Shown piece after piece: positions 42,257 to 51,688 of a stretch of 64,000 nucleotides of DNA (within the stretch, counting starts at the first letter, position 1; every line of letters starts with the position of its first letter). The DNA is from Roseomonas sp. (lineage in GTDB: Bacteria; Pseudomonadota; Alphaproteobacteria; Acetobacterales; Acetobacteraceae), in NCBI GenBank assembly GCA_031180725.1, contig JAPSLO010000002.1:248001-312000 (forward strand). The letters run 5' to 3'. The notes below the pieces were generated by a model that was not told the origin of the DNA, ran no database searches, and saw only the letters and a list, made by a program, of their open reading frames with translations. The translations under genes were made by a program, and so were the position numbers.

Positions 42257-42946
42257 TCACGCGCCCCAGAGCGGGCGGAGCATCAGCACCGCCAGCGAGG
42301 CCAGGGCCATGCCCGAGGTCACGCAAACCGCGCGATGATGCGCCAGCGCGATGCGCCGCGCCGCCGGCCGCGCGAAGACCGAGGCGACCAGCAGCCCGAA
42401 GGCCAGCGCTACCGCCACCGCCAGCGGAATTGCCAGCGGTGCCACCCCGGACTGCCCGAGCGGTCCCAGGAACTGCGCCAGCATATAGGCGCCGGTGATC
42501 GGATTGGTCGCCGCGGTACCAAAGCCCATGGCCAGGGCGACCAGATCATCCTCCATTCGCTGCAGGCGTGGCGCCGTTCCGGCCGTCACCGCTGGCCGGC
42601 GCGTGCGCATCACGCGCAGCGCCACCAGCAACAGCAGCACGCCGCCGATCATGCGCGCCGCGTAGTCCAGCCCCTGCATGTCATGCAGAGCGCCGAAGGT
42701 CAGGTGCAGCGCCAGGGCCAGTGTGCCGGCGCCCAGGGCGACGCCCAGGCAGAAGGGTGCCACGCCGCGAAAGCCGCGCAACGCGGCCAGGCTGCCCACC
42801 GCCAGCATGTTCGGCCCCGGCGCCGCCAGCACAGCCAGGTAGCCGAGCACGAAATTCGCCAGCGCCCCGCGCCGAACGGTGCCGCCTCCATCGGGCTCAC
42901 CGACGGAAAGTGCGGCGGCGGACGACGCCCTCCGCGATCCGGGCAC
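42257..42946 (-). CDS. LysE-family translocator (start uncertain)
   Basis: About 229 residues with six membrane segments. FVLGYLAVLAAPGPNMLAVGSLAALRG is the LysE/RhtB signature, and later GFGTAATNPITGAYMLAQF. It exports amino acids. The start is uncertain: no ATG is in frame near the expected N-terminus, so a GTG at 42946 or a rare codon closer to the FVLGY helix is possible. The predicted 5' part overlaps the 61-residue gene. A frameshift near the start would also explain this. Confidence 0.75.
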   Translation of the reverse strand: MPGSRRASSAAALSVGEPDGGGTVRRGALANFVLGYLAVLAAPGPNMLAVGSLAALRGFRGVAPFCLGVALGAGTLALALHLTFGALHDMQGLDYAARMIGGVLLLLVALRVMRTRRPAVTAGTAPRLQRMEDDLVALAMGFGTAATNPITGAYMLAQFLGPLGQSGVAPLAIPLAVAVALAFGLLVASVFARPAARRIALAHHRAVCVTSGMALASLAVLMLRPLWGA

Positions 42947-43082
42947 ACAGCCGCAGCAGCCCTTGCCGCAGGCTGTGGCCCAACCAGAGAAGGGCCCCGG
43001 CGCGGGCAAGGCGCTCCACCACGATCCGGTTGCCCCGCGCGGCGGCGCGGCGAAGCGCGACGCGATATTCGCCCTCCGTCAT
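42897..43082 (-). CDS. Small basic protein (61 residues)
   Basis: MTEGEYRVALRRAAARGNRI and then a helix with WLGHSLRQGLLRLCARI, ending RRRTFRR. It starts at the ATG that overlaps the TGA of the upstream hydrolase after its frame is corrected, so translational coupling supports that it is real. Function unknown; strongly basic and amphipathic, possibly membrane-associated. It overlaps the LysE-type gene. Confidence 0.5.
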   Translation of the reverse strand: MTEGEYRVALRRAAARGNRIVVERLARAGALLWLGHSLRQGLLRLCARIAEGVVRRRTFRR

Positions 43083-43808
43083 GGCGCGGCCCTCCCGCCC
43101 GGGGCGCGCAGCGCCTGCGCGAGCCAACTGGCCACCACCTCAGCCGCGCCCTGGATGACGGCCGGGTCCAGGCGGCCGCGCAGCCACCCTTCCCCGGCGG
43201 GATCGCGCAGCAGCGGCCCCCGGCACCGGAGAGATGGCGCCCGGTACGTCCCAGCCGTGGCCGGCGCCCGGGATCGCGCGGATCTCCAGGCCCGGTCGCG
43301 TCGGCAGCGTGGCGCAGACATCCGCCGCATCGCCGCCCTGCAGCACCAGCGCGGGACCTTCTTCCGGCAGGCGCAGCGCGGCGCAGCCGGGATAGAGCGC
43401 CACGGCCGGCCTTCCTGAGGCCGCCGCCAGCACCGCGCGGCCACCGAGACCAAAGCCCAGCAGCCCCGTCGAACCCACCGCGAAGCCGTTCTCGGCCGCC
43501 CAGGCGAGGGCCGGCGCCACGGCCTCGGGCGTCGCGGCGGGGTCCGACGGCTCGTCCCGGGGGTCGTCGAGGCCCAGCGCCAGTGTCGCGATGCCGCGCA
43601 CCAGCAGGCTGTCGACATAGGGCTCCGCGCGGCCATCCTCGCCGAGCGCATCCGGCAGCAGGATCACCAGCGGCATGGCGGTGCCTTCCGCCGGGCGCAC
43701 CAGCCGCGCGAGTCCGGCGGGCCGTGGCAGTTCAGGGTGCTCCGGTGGCGGTTCCCCGCCGGCTGTGCCGGCGAGCAGCAGCAGAGGAAGGACGAAGGCG
43801 GTTCGCAT
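43079..43808 (-). pseudogene. Dienelactone-hydrolase-like secreted protein, frameshifted and lacking the nucleophile
   Basis: The first 197 codons have a signal peptide (RTAFVLPLLLLAGTAGG), GFGLGGRAVLAAA at the nucleophile elbow, and GAGHGWDVPGAISPVPG with the catalytic His184. The usual Ser of G-x-S-x-G is Gly120 here, so the enzyme cannot act as an ordinary serine hydrolase. At a run of five G (43217-43221 on the plus strand as C) the frame changes: with one G less the sequence continues PLLRDPAGEGWLRG and ends QALRAPGGRAAP, overlapping the next gene by ATGA. Either a real frameshift or a sequencing error; the lost Ser is separate. Confidence 0.65.
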
Positions 43809-43927
43809 CGGCGCGGCTTCCTGCGCGGGATGGCAGGAGGAGACCGCGCGCGATGCCGAAGAATCCCGAGATCGCGCCGAAGCTTTTCCGAAGTTGCGGA
43901 GGCGGCGCGTTCAGCGCCGCGCGGGGA

Positions 43928-44887
43928 TCACTCCACCCGCATGCCGCTGGCCTGCACCACCTCGCGCCAGCGTGGGGAGTTCCGCGCGATCCAGGCGGCG
44001 ACGGCGGCACTGTCGCCGGTCTCCGGCGTCACCGCCCAGCCGGCCAGGCGCTGCTGAGCGGTGGGATCGGCGAAGACGGCGCGCACCAGCGCCGACCAGC
44101 CGCGCTTCGTCGCCTCCGGCACGCCGCGCGGGCCCATCAGCAGATAGGCGAATCGCACATCGAAGCCAGGCTGGCCCTGCGCCGCCACCGGCGGCACCTG
44201 CGGCAGGGCGGGGATCGCCGCCGGACCGCTCACTGCCAGCGCACGCAACTGCCCATCCGTCACGAAGCCCGCGCCACCGGAGATGGCGATGAAGCCGGCC
44301 CGCACGCGGCCCGCCAGAAGTTCCGTCAATGCCTCCGCATTGCCGCGGAAGGGGACGTGTTCCAGCGCGCCGGCCGGCAGGCCGGTGGCATGGCCCAGAT
44401 GCGCCATCGCCAGATGTCCCGGCGACCCGTTCCCGGCGGAGGCATAGAGCAGCGGCCGCCGCCGCGCCGCGGCCAGGAATTCCGGCAGGCTGGCGATGCC
44501 GGTGGAGGGGTGCACCAGCAGCACCACCGGATAGGTGCCGGCCAGCGCCACGCCTTCCAGCGCAGAAGGGTCGTAGCCAAGGTTGCGGTAGATGTGCGGG
44601 TTCACCGTGAAGCTGCTGTCGATGGCCAGCAGCAGCGTGCGGCCATCCGGCTGCGCGCGGGCCACGGTGGCGGCGGCGATATTGCCATTGGCGCCGGGAC
44701 GATTTTCCACGATGCAGGCGCCGAGGCCGTGACGCGGCGCGGCTTCCGCCAACAATCGCGCGATGCCGTCCAGCGCAGCGCCCGGCGGGAAGGTGGCCAC
44801 GATGCGCATCGCGTCCTGCGCATGGGTGATCGCGGGCAGCGCCAGCAGGGTCGCAGCACCCAGCAGCGCGCGGCGTGCGGCGGCCAT
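43928..44887 (-). CDS. Bug/TctC-family periplasmic solute-binding protein
   Basis: 319 residues. Signal peptide AAARRALLGAATLLALPAITHAQ, then MRIVATFPPGAALDGIARLLAEA, VVENRPGANGNIAAATV-like strand, EHVPFRGNAEALTELL and MGPRGVPEATKRGW. This is a divergent member: the usual P-G-G-x-x-D loop is PPGAALD. Orphan, no TctAB nearby. It is divergent from the sulfatase gene, so its ligand might be related to the sulfatase substrate, although that is only a suggestion. Confidence 0.9.
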   Translation of the reverse strand: MAAARRALLGAATLLALPAITHAQDAMRIVATFPPGAALDGIARLLAEAAPRHGLGACIVENRPGANGNIAAATVARAQPDGRTLLLAIDSSFTVNPHIYRNLGYDPSALEGVALAGTYPVVLLVHPSTGIASLPEFLAAARRRPLLYASAGNGSPGHLAMAHLGHATGLPAGALEHVPFRGNAEALTELLAGRVRAGFIAISGGAGFVTDGQLRALAVSGPAAIPALPQVPPVAAQGQPGFDVRFAYLLMGPRGVPEATKRGWSALVRAVFADPTAQQRLAGWAVTPETGDSAAVAAWIARNSPRWREVVQASGMRVE

Positions 44888-45012
44888 GGTTTCCTCCGTT
44901 ACTTCGGGCCAGGCAGGCAGGATGCGGGTCGGCTTCCGGTGGCGCAAGCGGGCTGGCAGCCGTGCCGTCAGCGGCTACTCTGCGCGCCCCAGAGGGGAGA
45001 ACGGCCGCCGCC

Positions 45013-46575
45013 ATGACCATCCGCAACGTGCTGTTCGTGATGTGCGACCAGCTTCGCTTCGACCATATGGGCTGCGCGGGGCATCCCTGGCTGCGCACGC
45101 CGAACCTGGATGCGCTGGCGAAACGCGGCGTGCGCTTCACCAACGCCTATGTGCAGTCCGGCATCTGCGGCCCGTCCCGCATGAGCTACTACACCGGGCG
45201 CTATGTCTCCTCGCATGGCGCCACGCACAACCGTGTGCCGCTTTCGATCGGCGAGGTCACGCTGGGCTGGCACCTGCGCGAGGCCGGGCGCAGCCTGGCG
45301 CTGGCCGGCAAGACCCATATGCTGCCCGATGCGCGGGGTATGCGGCGCCTGCAACTGGATGGCCAGCACGACCTGAAGGCGCTGCTGGACGAGGGCTGGT
45401 TCACCCTGGTCGACCGCCATGACGGCCACCATGCCGAGCCCGACAGCGCCTATGCCCATTGGCTGCGCGCCAAGGGCTATGACAGCCGCGATCCCTGGAC
45501 CGACTTCGTCATCAGCGTGCAGGCCGAGACCGGCCAGGTGCTCTCCGGCTGGAAGATGCGCAACGCCCATCTGCCGGCGCGCGTGAAGGAGGAACACAGC
45601 GAGACCGCCTACACCACCGACATCGCGCTGGACTTCATGCGCCGCCAGGGCGATGCGCCCTGGGTGCTGCACCTGTCCTATGTGAAGCCGCACTGGCCCT
45701 ACATCGCGCCCGCGCCGTGGCACGCCGCCTATACGAAGGACCAGTGCCTGCCCGTGGCACGCGATCCGGCGGAGCGCGGCCCCTCCGCCCATCCCGTCTT
45801 CCGCGCCTGGCAGGATGAGGAAGTGGCCGAGAGCTTCCAGCGCGACGATTGCATCGACATCGTCCGCCCGGCCTATCAAGGCCTGGTCTCACAGCTCGAC
45901 CATCACCTCGGCCGGGTATGGGAGGAGATGGAGAGGCTCGGCCGCTGGAAGGACACGCTGGTGGTCTTCTGCTCCGACCATGGCGACTACCTCGGCGATC
46001 ATTGGCTCGGCGAAAAGGAGCTGTTCCACGACTGCGTCCAGCGCGTGCCCTTCCTGCTCTACGATCCCTCGCCCGAAGCGGATGCCACGCGCGGCCGCGC
46101 CGAGGACCGCTTCGTGGAGGCGATCGACGTGGTGCCCACCATCCTGGACGCGCTCGCGCTGGATCCCGCGCTGCATGTGGTGGAGGGCCGCTCGCTGCTC
46201 GGTCTCACGCGCGGCAGCGCTACAGGCTGGCGCGATGCTGTGTTCAGCGAGCTGGACTGGACCTTCCGCGGCGCGCGCCGACGTCTGGGGCATCCGACCG
46301 GCCAGCACCATGCCTGGATGGTGCGGGATGCGCGCTGGAAATATGTCCACTGGTCCAGCGGCTACCGGCCGCAGCTCTTCGACCTCGCGGCCGACCCGCA
46401 GGAGTTCCACGACCTCGGCGCCGACCCGGCCCATGCGGCGGTGTGCGAGGCGATGCGGGAGAGGCTGCTGGCCTGGTTCTGCGGGCTGAAGCGCCGCACC
46501 ACCCTGACCTGGGCCGAGGCGGAGCTGCGCACCGACAGCCACAAGAAGGCCGGCGTTTATCTGGGGGAGTGGTAG
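45013..46575 (+). CDS. Sulfatase/alkaline-phosphatase-superfamily hydrolase
   Basis: 520 residues. C52 in GICGPSRMSYYTGRY forms the C-x-P-S-R signature that is modified to formylglycine in sulfatases and phosphonate monoester hydrolases. Metal ligands are D12 in VMCDQLRFDHMG and D-H in VVFCSDHGDYLGDHWLGEKE. No signal peptide, so it is cytoplasmic like the phosphonate monoester hydrolase and choline sulfatase types. The substrate is not known; it could be an aryl or choline-type sulfate ester or phosphodiester. It is followed by a convergent flavin reductase gene. Confidence 0.88.
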   Translation: MTIRNVLFVMCDQLRFDHMGCAGHPWLRTPNLDALAKRGVRFTNAYVQSGICGPSRMSYYTGRYVSSHGATHNRVPLSIGEVTLGWHLREAGRSLALAGKTHMLPDARGMRRLQLDGQHDLKALLDEGWFTLVDRHDGHHAEPDSAYAHWLRAKGYDSRDPWTDFVISVQAETGQVLSGWKMRNAHLPARVKEEHSETAYTTDIALDFMRRQGDAPWVLHLSYVKPHWPYIAPAPWHAAYTKDQCLPVARDPAERGPSAHPVFRAWQDEEVAESFQRDDCIDIVRPAYQGLVSQLDHHLGRVWEEMERLGRWKDTLVVFCSDHGDYLGDHWLGEKELFHDCVQRVPFLLYDPSPEADATRGRAEDRFVEAIDVVPTILDALALDPALHVVEGRSLLGLTRGSATGWRDAVFSELDWTFRGARRRLGHPTGQHHAWMVRDARWKYVHWSSGYRPQLFDLAADPQEFHDLGADPAHAAVCEAMRERLLAWFCGLKRRTTLTWAEAELRTDSHKKAGVYLGEW

Positions 46576-46606
46576 CCAGCCCGGTCCTGGCGGCCACCCG
46601 CCATGG

Positions 46607-47104
46607 TCAGGCGGCGTGGCCCACCGGGTGGTAGTCCCGCGCATACCAGATCAGCGCGCCGCCCGGTGCACCGTGGCGGATCGCCTCCACCTCGGCGAAG
46701 AACACGCTGTGGGTGCCCTTCTCCAGCACCTCGGTGATGCGGCAGTCGAAGGCGACCACGCAGGCCTCCTCCAGTACCGGGGCGCCGGTCACCAGCCTGG
46801 TCCAGGCGGCCTGGGCGAAGCGGGCCTCGGTGTCCAGCCCGCCCTTGCCGGCGAAGACATCCGACAGCGCGGTGCGGTCCGCGGCCAGGGTGTTCACGCA
46901 GAGCACGCCATTTGCCTTGAACACCGCATTGCCGCGGCTGGCGCGATTCAGGCAGACCAGCAAGGTCGGCGGCTCGTCCGTCACCGAGCAGACAGCGCTG
47001 GCGGTCAGCCCGGCCCGGCCGGCCATGCCATCGGTGGTCAGCACGTTCACCGCAGCGCCCAGGCGCGCCATGGCGTCGCGGAACTCCTGGCGGGTGACGG
47101 ACAT
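46607..47104 (-). CDS. Flavin reductase family protein (HpaC/RutF type)
   Basis: 165 residues. The family fold is shown by [47 protein letters not shown], the FMN-binding front, and [15 protein letters not shown] late in the protein. It reduces FMN or FAD with NAD(P)H for a two-component monooxygenase; no such partner is adjacent. The start at [12 protein letters not shown] is typical. The MFS gene upstream is on the same strand, 160 bp away. Confidence 0.9.
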   Translation of the reverse strand: MSVTRQEFRDAMARLGAAVNVLTTDGMAGRAGLTASAVCSVTDEPPTLLVCLNRASRGNAVFKANGVLCVNTLAADRTALSDVFAGKGGLDTEARFAQAAWTRLVTGAPVLEEACVVAFDCRITEVLEKGTHSVFFAEVEAIRHGAPGGALIWYARDYHPVGHAA

Positions 47105-47223
47105 GGGCGCTTGGGTCTCCCCTGTTCCCCCCGAAGATGGGGCTATCGGGGCCCGATGCAAAGCCAAGCCATTCTTCTGGCCGATGGAACCGGCCCGCGC
47201 GCGACGTAACCGCAGTTGCGCAA

Positions 47224-47250
47224 GCCAGGCACGCAGAGCGCGTGCCTGGC
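47224..47250 (-). terminator. 11-bp perfect hairpin 3' of the MFS gene
   Basis: GCCAGGCACGC (47224-47234), loop AGAGC, GCGTGCCTGGC (47240-47250), 14 bases past the MFS stop. Confidence 0.7.
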
Positions 47251-47264
47251 ATCCGAGAGCTGCC

Positions 47265-48722
47265 CTAGGTCGGCCTGGCGCAGAAGGGCTCGCTGACTTC
47301 CTCCAGCGGGCGGCGCTCCGCGGCGAAGCCCAGGCGCCATTCGGTGAAGGCGGCCAACAGCATCAGGGCGGCGCCGAGCAGATAGCCATACATGATGTCG
47401 GTGCGCTCGCCACCTTCGATCAGCCAGCCGAACAGCGAGGGGCCGACCACGCCGCCGATGCCGGTGCCGAAGGCGTAGAAGACGGCGATGCCCATGGCCC
47501 GCATCTCCAGCGGGAAGGCCTCGCCCACTGTCAGATAGGCGGCCGAGGCCGCGGCCGAGGCGAAGAAGAAGATCACCGTCCAGGCCGCTGTCAGCATGGT
47601 GGCCGAAAGCCAGCCCTGGGCGAAGGCGAAGCCCGTCAGCGCCAGCAGCACGCCCGACAGTCCATAGGTCAGCGTGATCATCGGCCGCCGTCCCACGCTG
47701 TCGAACAGGTGACCCAGCATCAGCGGGCCCATCAGGTTCCCGACGGCGAAGGGCAGGATGTACCAGCCGACATGCGCGTTCTCGACGCCGTAGAACTTTG
47801 TCAGGACCAGCGCATAGGTGAAGAAGATCGCGTTGTAGCAGAAGGCCTGGCAGGCCATCAGCGTCAGCGCGAGGACGCTGCGGTCGCGGTGCCGGCGGAA
47901 CATCACCGAAACCACCTCCGCGATGGTGATATGGTCGCGGCGGTGCAGGCGGATGGTGCCACAGGGGCCGGGCAAGGGGCCGTGCTCAGCCTCTGCCCCG
48001 GCCTCGATGCCCTGCACGATGCGGTCGGCTTCCTCCGGCCGGCCATGGGTCATCAGCCAGCGCGGACTTTCGGGGATGAAGCGGCGCAGCAGCATGATGA
48101 CGAAGCTCAGCGCGCCGCCCACCACGAAGGCGGCGCGCCAGCCGATTTCCGGATCCACCAGTGCAGGGGACAGCACCACCAGCGAGATCAGCGCCCCAAG
48201 CGCCCCGCCGGCCCAGAAGGTGCCGTTGATGATGAGGTCTGTCTGGCCCCGGCGCCGAGCCGGGATCAGTTCCTGAATGGCACTGTTCACCGCGGCGTAT
48301 TCGCCCCCGATGCCGGCACCTGTCAGGAAGCGGAACAGCGCCAGCGACCAGAAATCCCAGGCGAAGCCGGTGGCAATGGTGGCCAGCAGATAGACCAGCA
48401 CGGTCAGGGTGAAGAGCTTCTTGCGACCCAGCCGGTCGGTCAGCCAGCCGAACAGCAGCGCCCCGAGCACCGCGCCGACCAGATAGGCGCTGGCGGTGAA
48501 GCCCACCTGGGTTTCGGACAATTGCAGCGACGGGCTGGCGGCGATTGCCGGCGCCAGGCTGCCGACCAGGGTCACTTCCAGCCCGTCCAGGATCCAGGTG
48601 ATGCCGAGAGCCATGCAGACCAGGGTGTGGAAGCGGCTCCAGGGCAGGCGGTCCAGCCGGGCCGGGACATCGGTATCGAAGGCGGCGCCCTGGGGAGGCA
48701 CCTGGCCGGGCAAGTCGCGCAT
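47265..48722 (-). CDS. MFS transporter, aromatic acid:H+ symporter (AAHS) type
   Basis: 485 residues, twelve helices. [24 protein letters not shown] is a family helix 1 with the DxxE pair; [13 protein letters not shown] is the 2-3 loop; [19 protein letters not shown] is helix 4. The sequence [10 protein letters not shown] is also typical of the sugar/AAHS branch. The central cytosolic loop is long. It likely imports aromatic or other carboxylic acids. The upstream region has two exact copies of TTTCGGACAAA (separate entry). The start at MRDLPGQ follows a GGAAGGAACTCC leader. Confidence 0.88.
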   Translation of the reverse strand: MRDLPGQVPPQGAAFDTDVPARLDRLPWSRFHTLVCMALGITWILDGLEVTLVGSLAPAIAASPSLQLSETQVGFTASAYLVGAVLGALLFGWLTDRLGRKKLFTLTVLVYLLATIATGFAWDFWSLALFRFLTGAGIGGEYAAVNSAIQELIPARRRGQTDLIINGTFWAGGALGALISLVVLSPALVDPEIGWRAAFVVGGALSFVIMLLRRFIPESPRWLMTHGRPEEADRIVQGIEAGAEAEHGPLPGPCGTIRLHRRDHITIAEVVSVMFRRHRDRSVLALTLMACQAFCYNAIFFTYALVLTKFYGVENAHVGWYILPFAVGNLMGPLMLGHLFDSVGRRPMITLTYGLSGVLLALTGFAFAQGWLSATMLTAAWTVIFFFASAAASAAYLTVGEAFPLEMRAMGIAVFYAFGTGIGGVVGPSLFGWLIEGGERTDIMYGYLLGAALMLLAAFTEWRLGFAAERRPLEEVSEPFCARPT

Positions 48723-49178
48723 GGAGTTCCTTCCCTTTGGGCAAGGGCAACCCCGCAACACCGCCTTGGTTCCGTATTGAGATGCCCCCGGCGCCGGGCG
48801 CGCGACGGTTTCGGACAAAGTTCCCCAGGCCTGGCAGGGATCGGCACCCGCCGCCCGGGCACCACCGCTGGATATGACGCGGGACCCCTTTCGGACAAAT
48901 GCCCGGGGAGGGACCCGGCTGGGCCGGGTCCGCGCCGCTTCGGGCAAGCGGGCGGCAATGGGAGGGAAACAGCCAGCACCTGACCCAAGCGAAGGGTCTT
49001 CACGGCTTCAAAGAACAGCCATCCCGTTGGGATAGGAATCCCACTATGCCGACGGCAGCACGGGAAAGTCCAGCGAGTTCAGGGTATTCCGGGGCAATCG
49101 ATCGAGGCACCACGTCCCACGTCCGGCCGCCAATCACGGCCGGGAGAGCGTCCCGCCCATCGAGAGTCAGGCCGATCC
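48723..49178. promoter_or_regulatory. 456-bp region upstream of the MFS gene
   Basis: No gene is recognised. TTTCGGACAAA occurs at 48809-48819 and again at 48889-48899, exactly 80 bases apart, a candidate repeated operator. The part nearer 49179 has a reading frame on the minus strand ending SQRDGCSLKP that I cannot assign. Confidence 0.35.
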
Positions 49179-49889
49179 TCAGCGGCAAGGCACGAAGCGG
49201 ATCTGCTCCACCTGGGCGTCCACCCGGGCGCCGGTGTCCTCGGCATCGGTGCCGACCATCAACTGGATTACCGGGGGTACCTCCTGCCCACCGAAGGCGG
49301 CGCGCCAATCGGCGCCGAGGTCCACCCTCTCTTCGACCCATTGCCCGAGGGGCGCGGTAGCGGGGCGCAGCACCCGAAGCTGGGTGATGCCGGCCGCCCA
49401 GGGGCTGGCGAAAAAGCCGCCAGGCCGCCCCTGCCCTTCCTGCCCGGTGCCGCCCCAGACATAGGTCAGCGCACTGCGCGGCAGCACCACCTGGCCCGCC
49501 CCGGCCTGCGCCACCGCATGCTGGGTGCGGATCGCCAACCCGGCCGAGGGCGCGAAGCTGGCGAATCCGACGGTGACGGCGATGGCGCGGTCATCCCCGC
49601 CGCGCCGCGCCAGGTTGGTGGGCGGCGGGCCGGCATCCACGCGCCAGCGCCAGGCCAGGCAGCCCGGCTGACCCTGCAGCGGCCGCGCGAGGACGCTGGC
49701 CTCTCCCTGCGCGCGGATGCGCAGCCCGCCCGTCGGCGTGGCGGAAAACTCGGCTGGCCGGATTCCGTGCCAGGCCACCTTGCGCCATCCGGCGGCTTCC
49801 AGCTCGGGCGGGGTGTAAGTGGGAGAGGCCGCGCCACTCAACAGCGGCGCAGCGAGCACGACAGCCGAGACAGGCAAGGCGCGTCGCAT
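49179..49889 (-). CDS. DUF3047 domain protein, secreted
   Basis: 236 residues with a signal peptide (RRALPVSAVVLAAPLLSGAA). The family features are CLAWRWRVDAGPPPTNLARRGGDD, RAIAVTVGF and SALTYVWGG, all in the expected order, and the late VPPVIQLMVGTDAEDTGA. DUF3047 proteins have a beta-sandwich fold with unknown function, sometimes near lipid or polymer degradation genes. The ATG chosen fits the signal peptide. Confidence 0.85.
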   Translation of the reverse strand: MRRALPVSAVVLAAPLLSGAASPTYTPPELEAAGWRKVAWHGIRPAEFSATPTGGLRIRAQGEASVLARPLQGQPGCLAWRWRVDAGPPPTNLARRGGDDRAIAVTVGFASFAPSAGLAIRTQHAVAQAGAGQVVLPRSALTYVWGGTGQEGQGRPGGFFASPWAAGITQLRVLRPATAPLGQWVEERVDLGADWRAAFGGQEVPPVIQLMVGTDAEDTGARVDAQVEQIRFVPCR

Positions 49890-49968
49890 GGGATTCAAGT
49901 ATGCAGGGCTGCGGCGCGTGACAAGCATGAATTAGCCGCAAGGTCATGATCGTGCAGCGCGAGCCCCG

Positions 49969-51672
49969 TCAGATCGCGATGGCGTAGGCGGGCCGGCGCG
50001 GATCGGCGGCGGCGCGGATAAGCCCCCCGGCGGGGTCGGTGCGCACCAGTTCCACGCAGCCGGCCACGGCGGTCCAGTCCGGCCATTCCGCGATCAGGTG
50101 CCCGCGCTCCGCCAGCGCCGCCCGCACCTCCGATGCGATGCGGCCCTCCAGGGAGAGCCGCGCCGGGAAGTAGTCATGCGGCGCGGAGGAGGCGGGGAAG
50201 GCATAGGTCGCGATGCGCGGCGCCTCCACCGCCTCCTGCGCTTCCATGCCGAAATGCAGCAGGTTCAGCAGCACCTGCAGCATGGCCTGGGGCTGCACGT
50301 CATTGCCCGGTGTGCCGAAGGGCATGACGCCGCCATCGGCGAGTTCCACGAGCGCCGGGCTCGGCGTCAGGCGCGGCCGCTTGCCGGGGGCGTAGCCGGC
50401 GGGATGGGCGGGATCCACGCGGTTCTGCGATCCCCGGCCGGAGACCATCAGCCCCGTCCCCGGCACCAGCGGCCCCGTCCAGGACCCGTCCGAGGGCGTG
50501 GCGGAGACCGCATTGCCCCAGCGGTCGACGACGCAGACATAGGAGGTGCCGGCCTCGATCGGTGGTTCCGGTTCCTGCGAAGCGGGGTCGGTCACGGCCG
50601 GCCCCACGCCGATCAGCCGTTCCGGCATCCCGGGATGCGCGCGGCGCGGATCAATGGCAGCAACGCGGCGCGCGACATGCGCGGGCGAGAGCATCTCCGC
50701 GATCGGCACATCCACGAAGCGTGGGTCGCCGACATGGTATTCGCGATCGGCAAAGGCGCCCTTCAGGCATTCGGTCAGCAGGTGCAGATATTCGGGCGAA
50801 TTATGCGCCAGACCATCCAGTCCGGCGCGCTCCACCAGCAGCAGCGCCTCGGCCAAAGTCGGGCCCTGGCACCAGGGGCCGCAGGTGTAGAGGGCATGGC
50901 CACGCCAATCCACGCGCAGCGCGGGCTCCACCGGGGACCGGTAGGCGGCCATGTCCTCCATCGTCAGGTAGCCGCCCTCCCGCGCCTGGAAGGCGGTGAT
51001 CTCCCGCGCCAGGTCGCCGCGGTAGAAGGCATCATGCGCGGCCTGGAGGCCAGCCTCCCGCCCCGTGGAAGCGACCGCGCGTTCCTGCTCGATCATGTAG
51101 CGCAGGCTTTTCGCCAGGTCGGACTGCACGAACTTCCGGCCCACCTCCGGCACCTTGCCGCCGGGCAGGAAGATGGCGGCGTTGTAGTCCCAGCGGCGAT
51201 AGGCGGCCTCGTTCTTCGCGATGTTCTTCGCCAGCACGTCGTACACGGCAAAGCCATCCTCGGCGAAGCGCAGCGCGAATTTAGCGACATCGCCGAAGCC
51301 CATGGTGCCGTGGCGGCGCAGCGCGGTGATCCAGGCATCCGGCGCGGCAGGCACCACGGTGCGCAGCACGCCCGGTGGCATCTTCCCGCCATGGCGTTCG
51401 CGGAAGAGGTCGCGCGGGATGGACATGGGCCAGGGGCCAAGGCCGGCGATGGTTTCCACCCTGCCGTCGGCCAGCCGGATCATGATGGGCGCGACGCCGC
51501 CGATGCTGACGATGTCCGGGTGCAGCACGCCGAGCGCGATGCCCGCCGCGCAGGCGGCATCCACCGCATTGCCGCCGCCCTCCAGCACCGAGAAGCCGGC
51601 CGCAGCAGCCAGGTAGTGGCCGGCGGAGACGGCATGGGTGGTGCCGCAGATGGTCGGGCGCGAGGCGGGCAT
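49969..51672 (-). CDS. Gamma-glutamyltransferase family protein
   Basis: 567 residues, no signal peptide. The probable nucleophile is T376 in EAGTSYVCVVDRWGNAVSATPS, where ordinary members have T-T-H. VLEGGGNAVDAACAAGIALGV near the front and RLTPSPALVEL late are typical. Autoprocessing before T376 would give large and small chains. It may hydrolyse gamma-glutamyl compounds or act as an acylase or cephalosporin-acylase-like Ntn hydrolase; cytoplasmic relatives in catabolic clusters are common. A Bug receptor is 16 bp downstream, so the two form an operon and may share a substrate. Confidence 0.88.
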   Translation of the reverse strand: MPASRPTICGTTHAVSAGHYLAAAAGFSVLEGGGNAVDAACAAGIALGVLHPDIVSIGGVAPIMIRLADGRVETIAGLGPWPMSIPRDLFRERHGGKMPPGVLRTVVPAAPDAWITALRRHGTMGFGDVAKFALRFAEDGFAVYDVLAKNIAKNEAAYRRWDYNAAIFLPGGKVPEVGRKFVQSDLAKSLRYMIEQERAVASTGREAGLQAAHDAFYRGDLAREITAFQAREGGYLTMEDMAAYRSPVEPALRVDWRGHALYTCGPWCQGPTLAEALLLVERAGLDGLAHNSPEYLHLLTECLKGAFADREYHVGDPRFVDVPIAEMLSPAHVARRVAAIDPRRAHPGMPERLIGVGPAVTDPASQEPEPPIEAGTSYVCVVDRWGNAVSATPSDGSWTGPLVPGTGLMVSGRGSQNRVDPAHPAGYAPGKRPRLTPSPALVELADGGVMPFGTPGNDVQPQAMLQVLLNLLHFGMEAQEAVEAPRIATYAFPASSAPHDYFPARLSLEGRIASEVRAALAERGHLIAEWPDWTAVAGCVELVRTDPAGGLIRAAADPRRPAYAIAI

Positions 51673-51688
51673 GCTGCTCTGTCTTTCC

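Noticed and set aside
49000-49178. A minus-strand frame ending SQRDGCSLKP
   Set aside because: Looks slightly protein-like (PLRIGLTLDGRDALPAVIGG) but no start, no ribosome site and no family could be found; kept only as a note in the intergenic entry.
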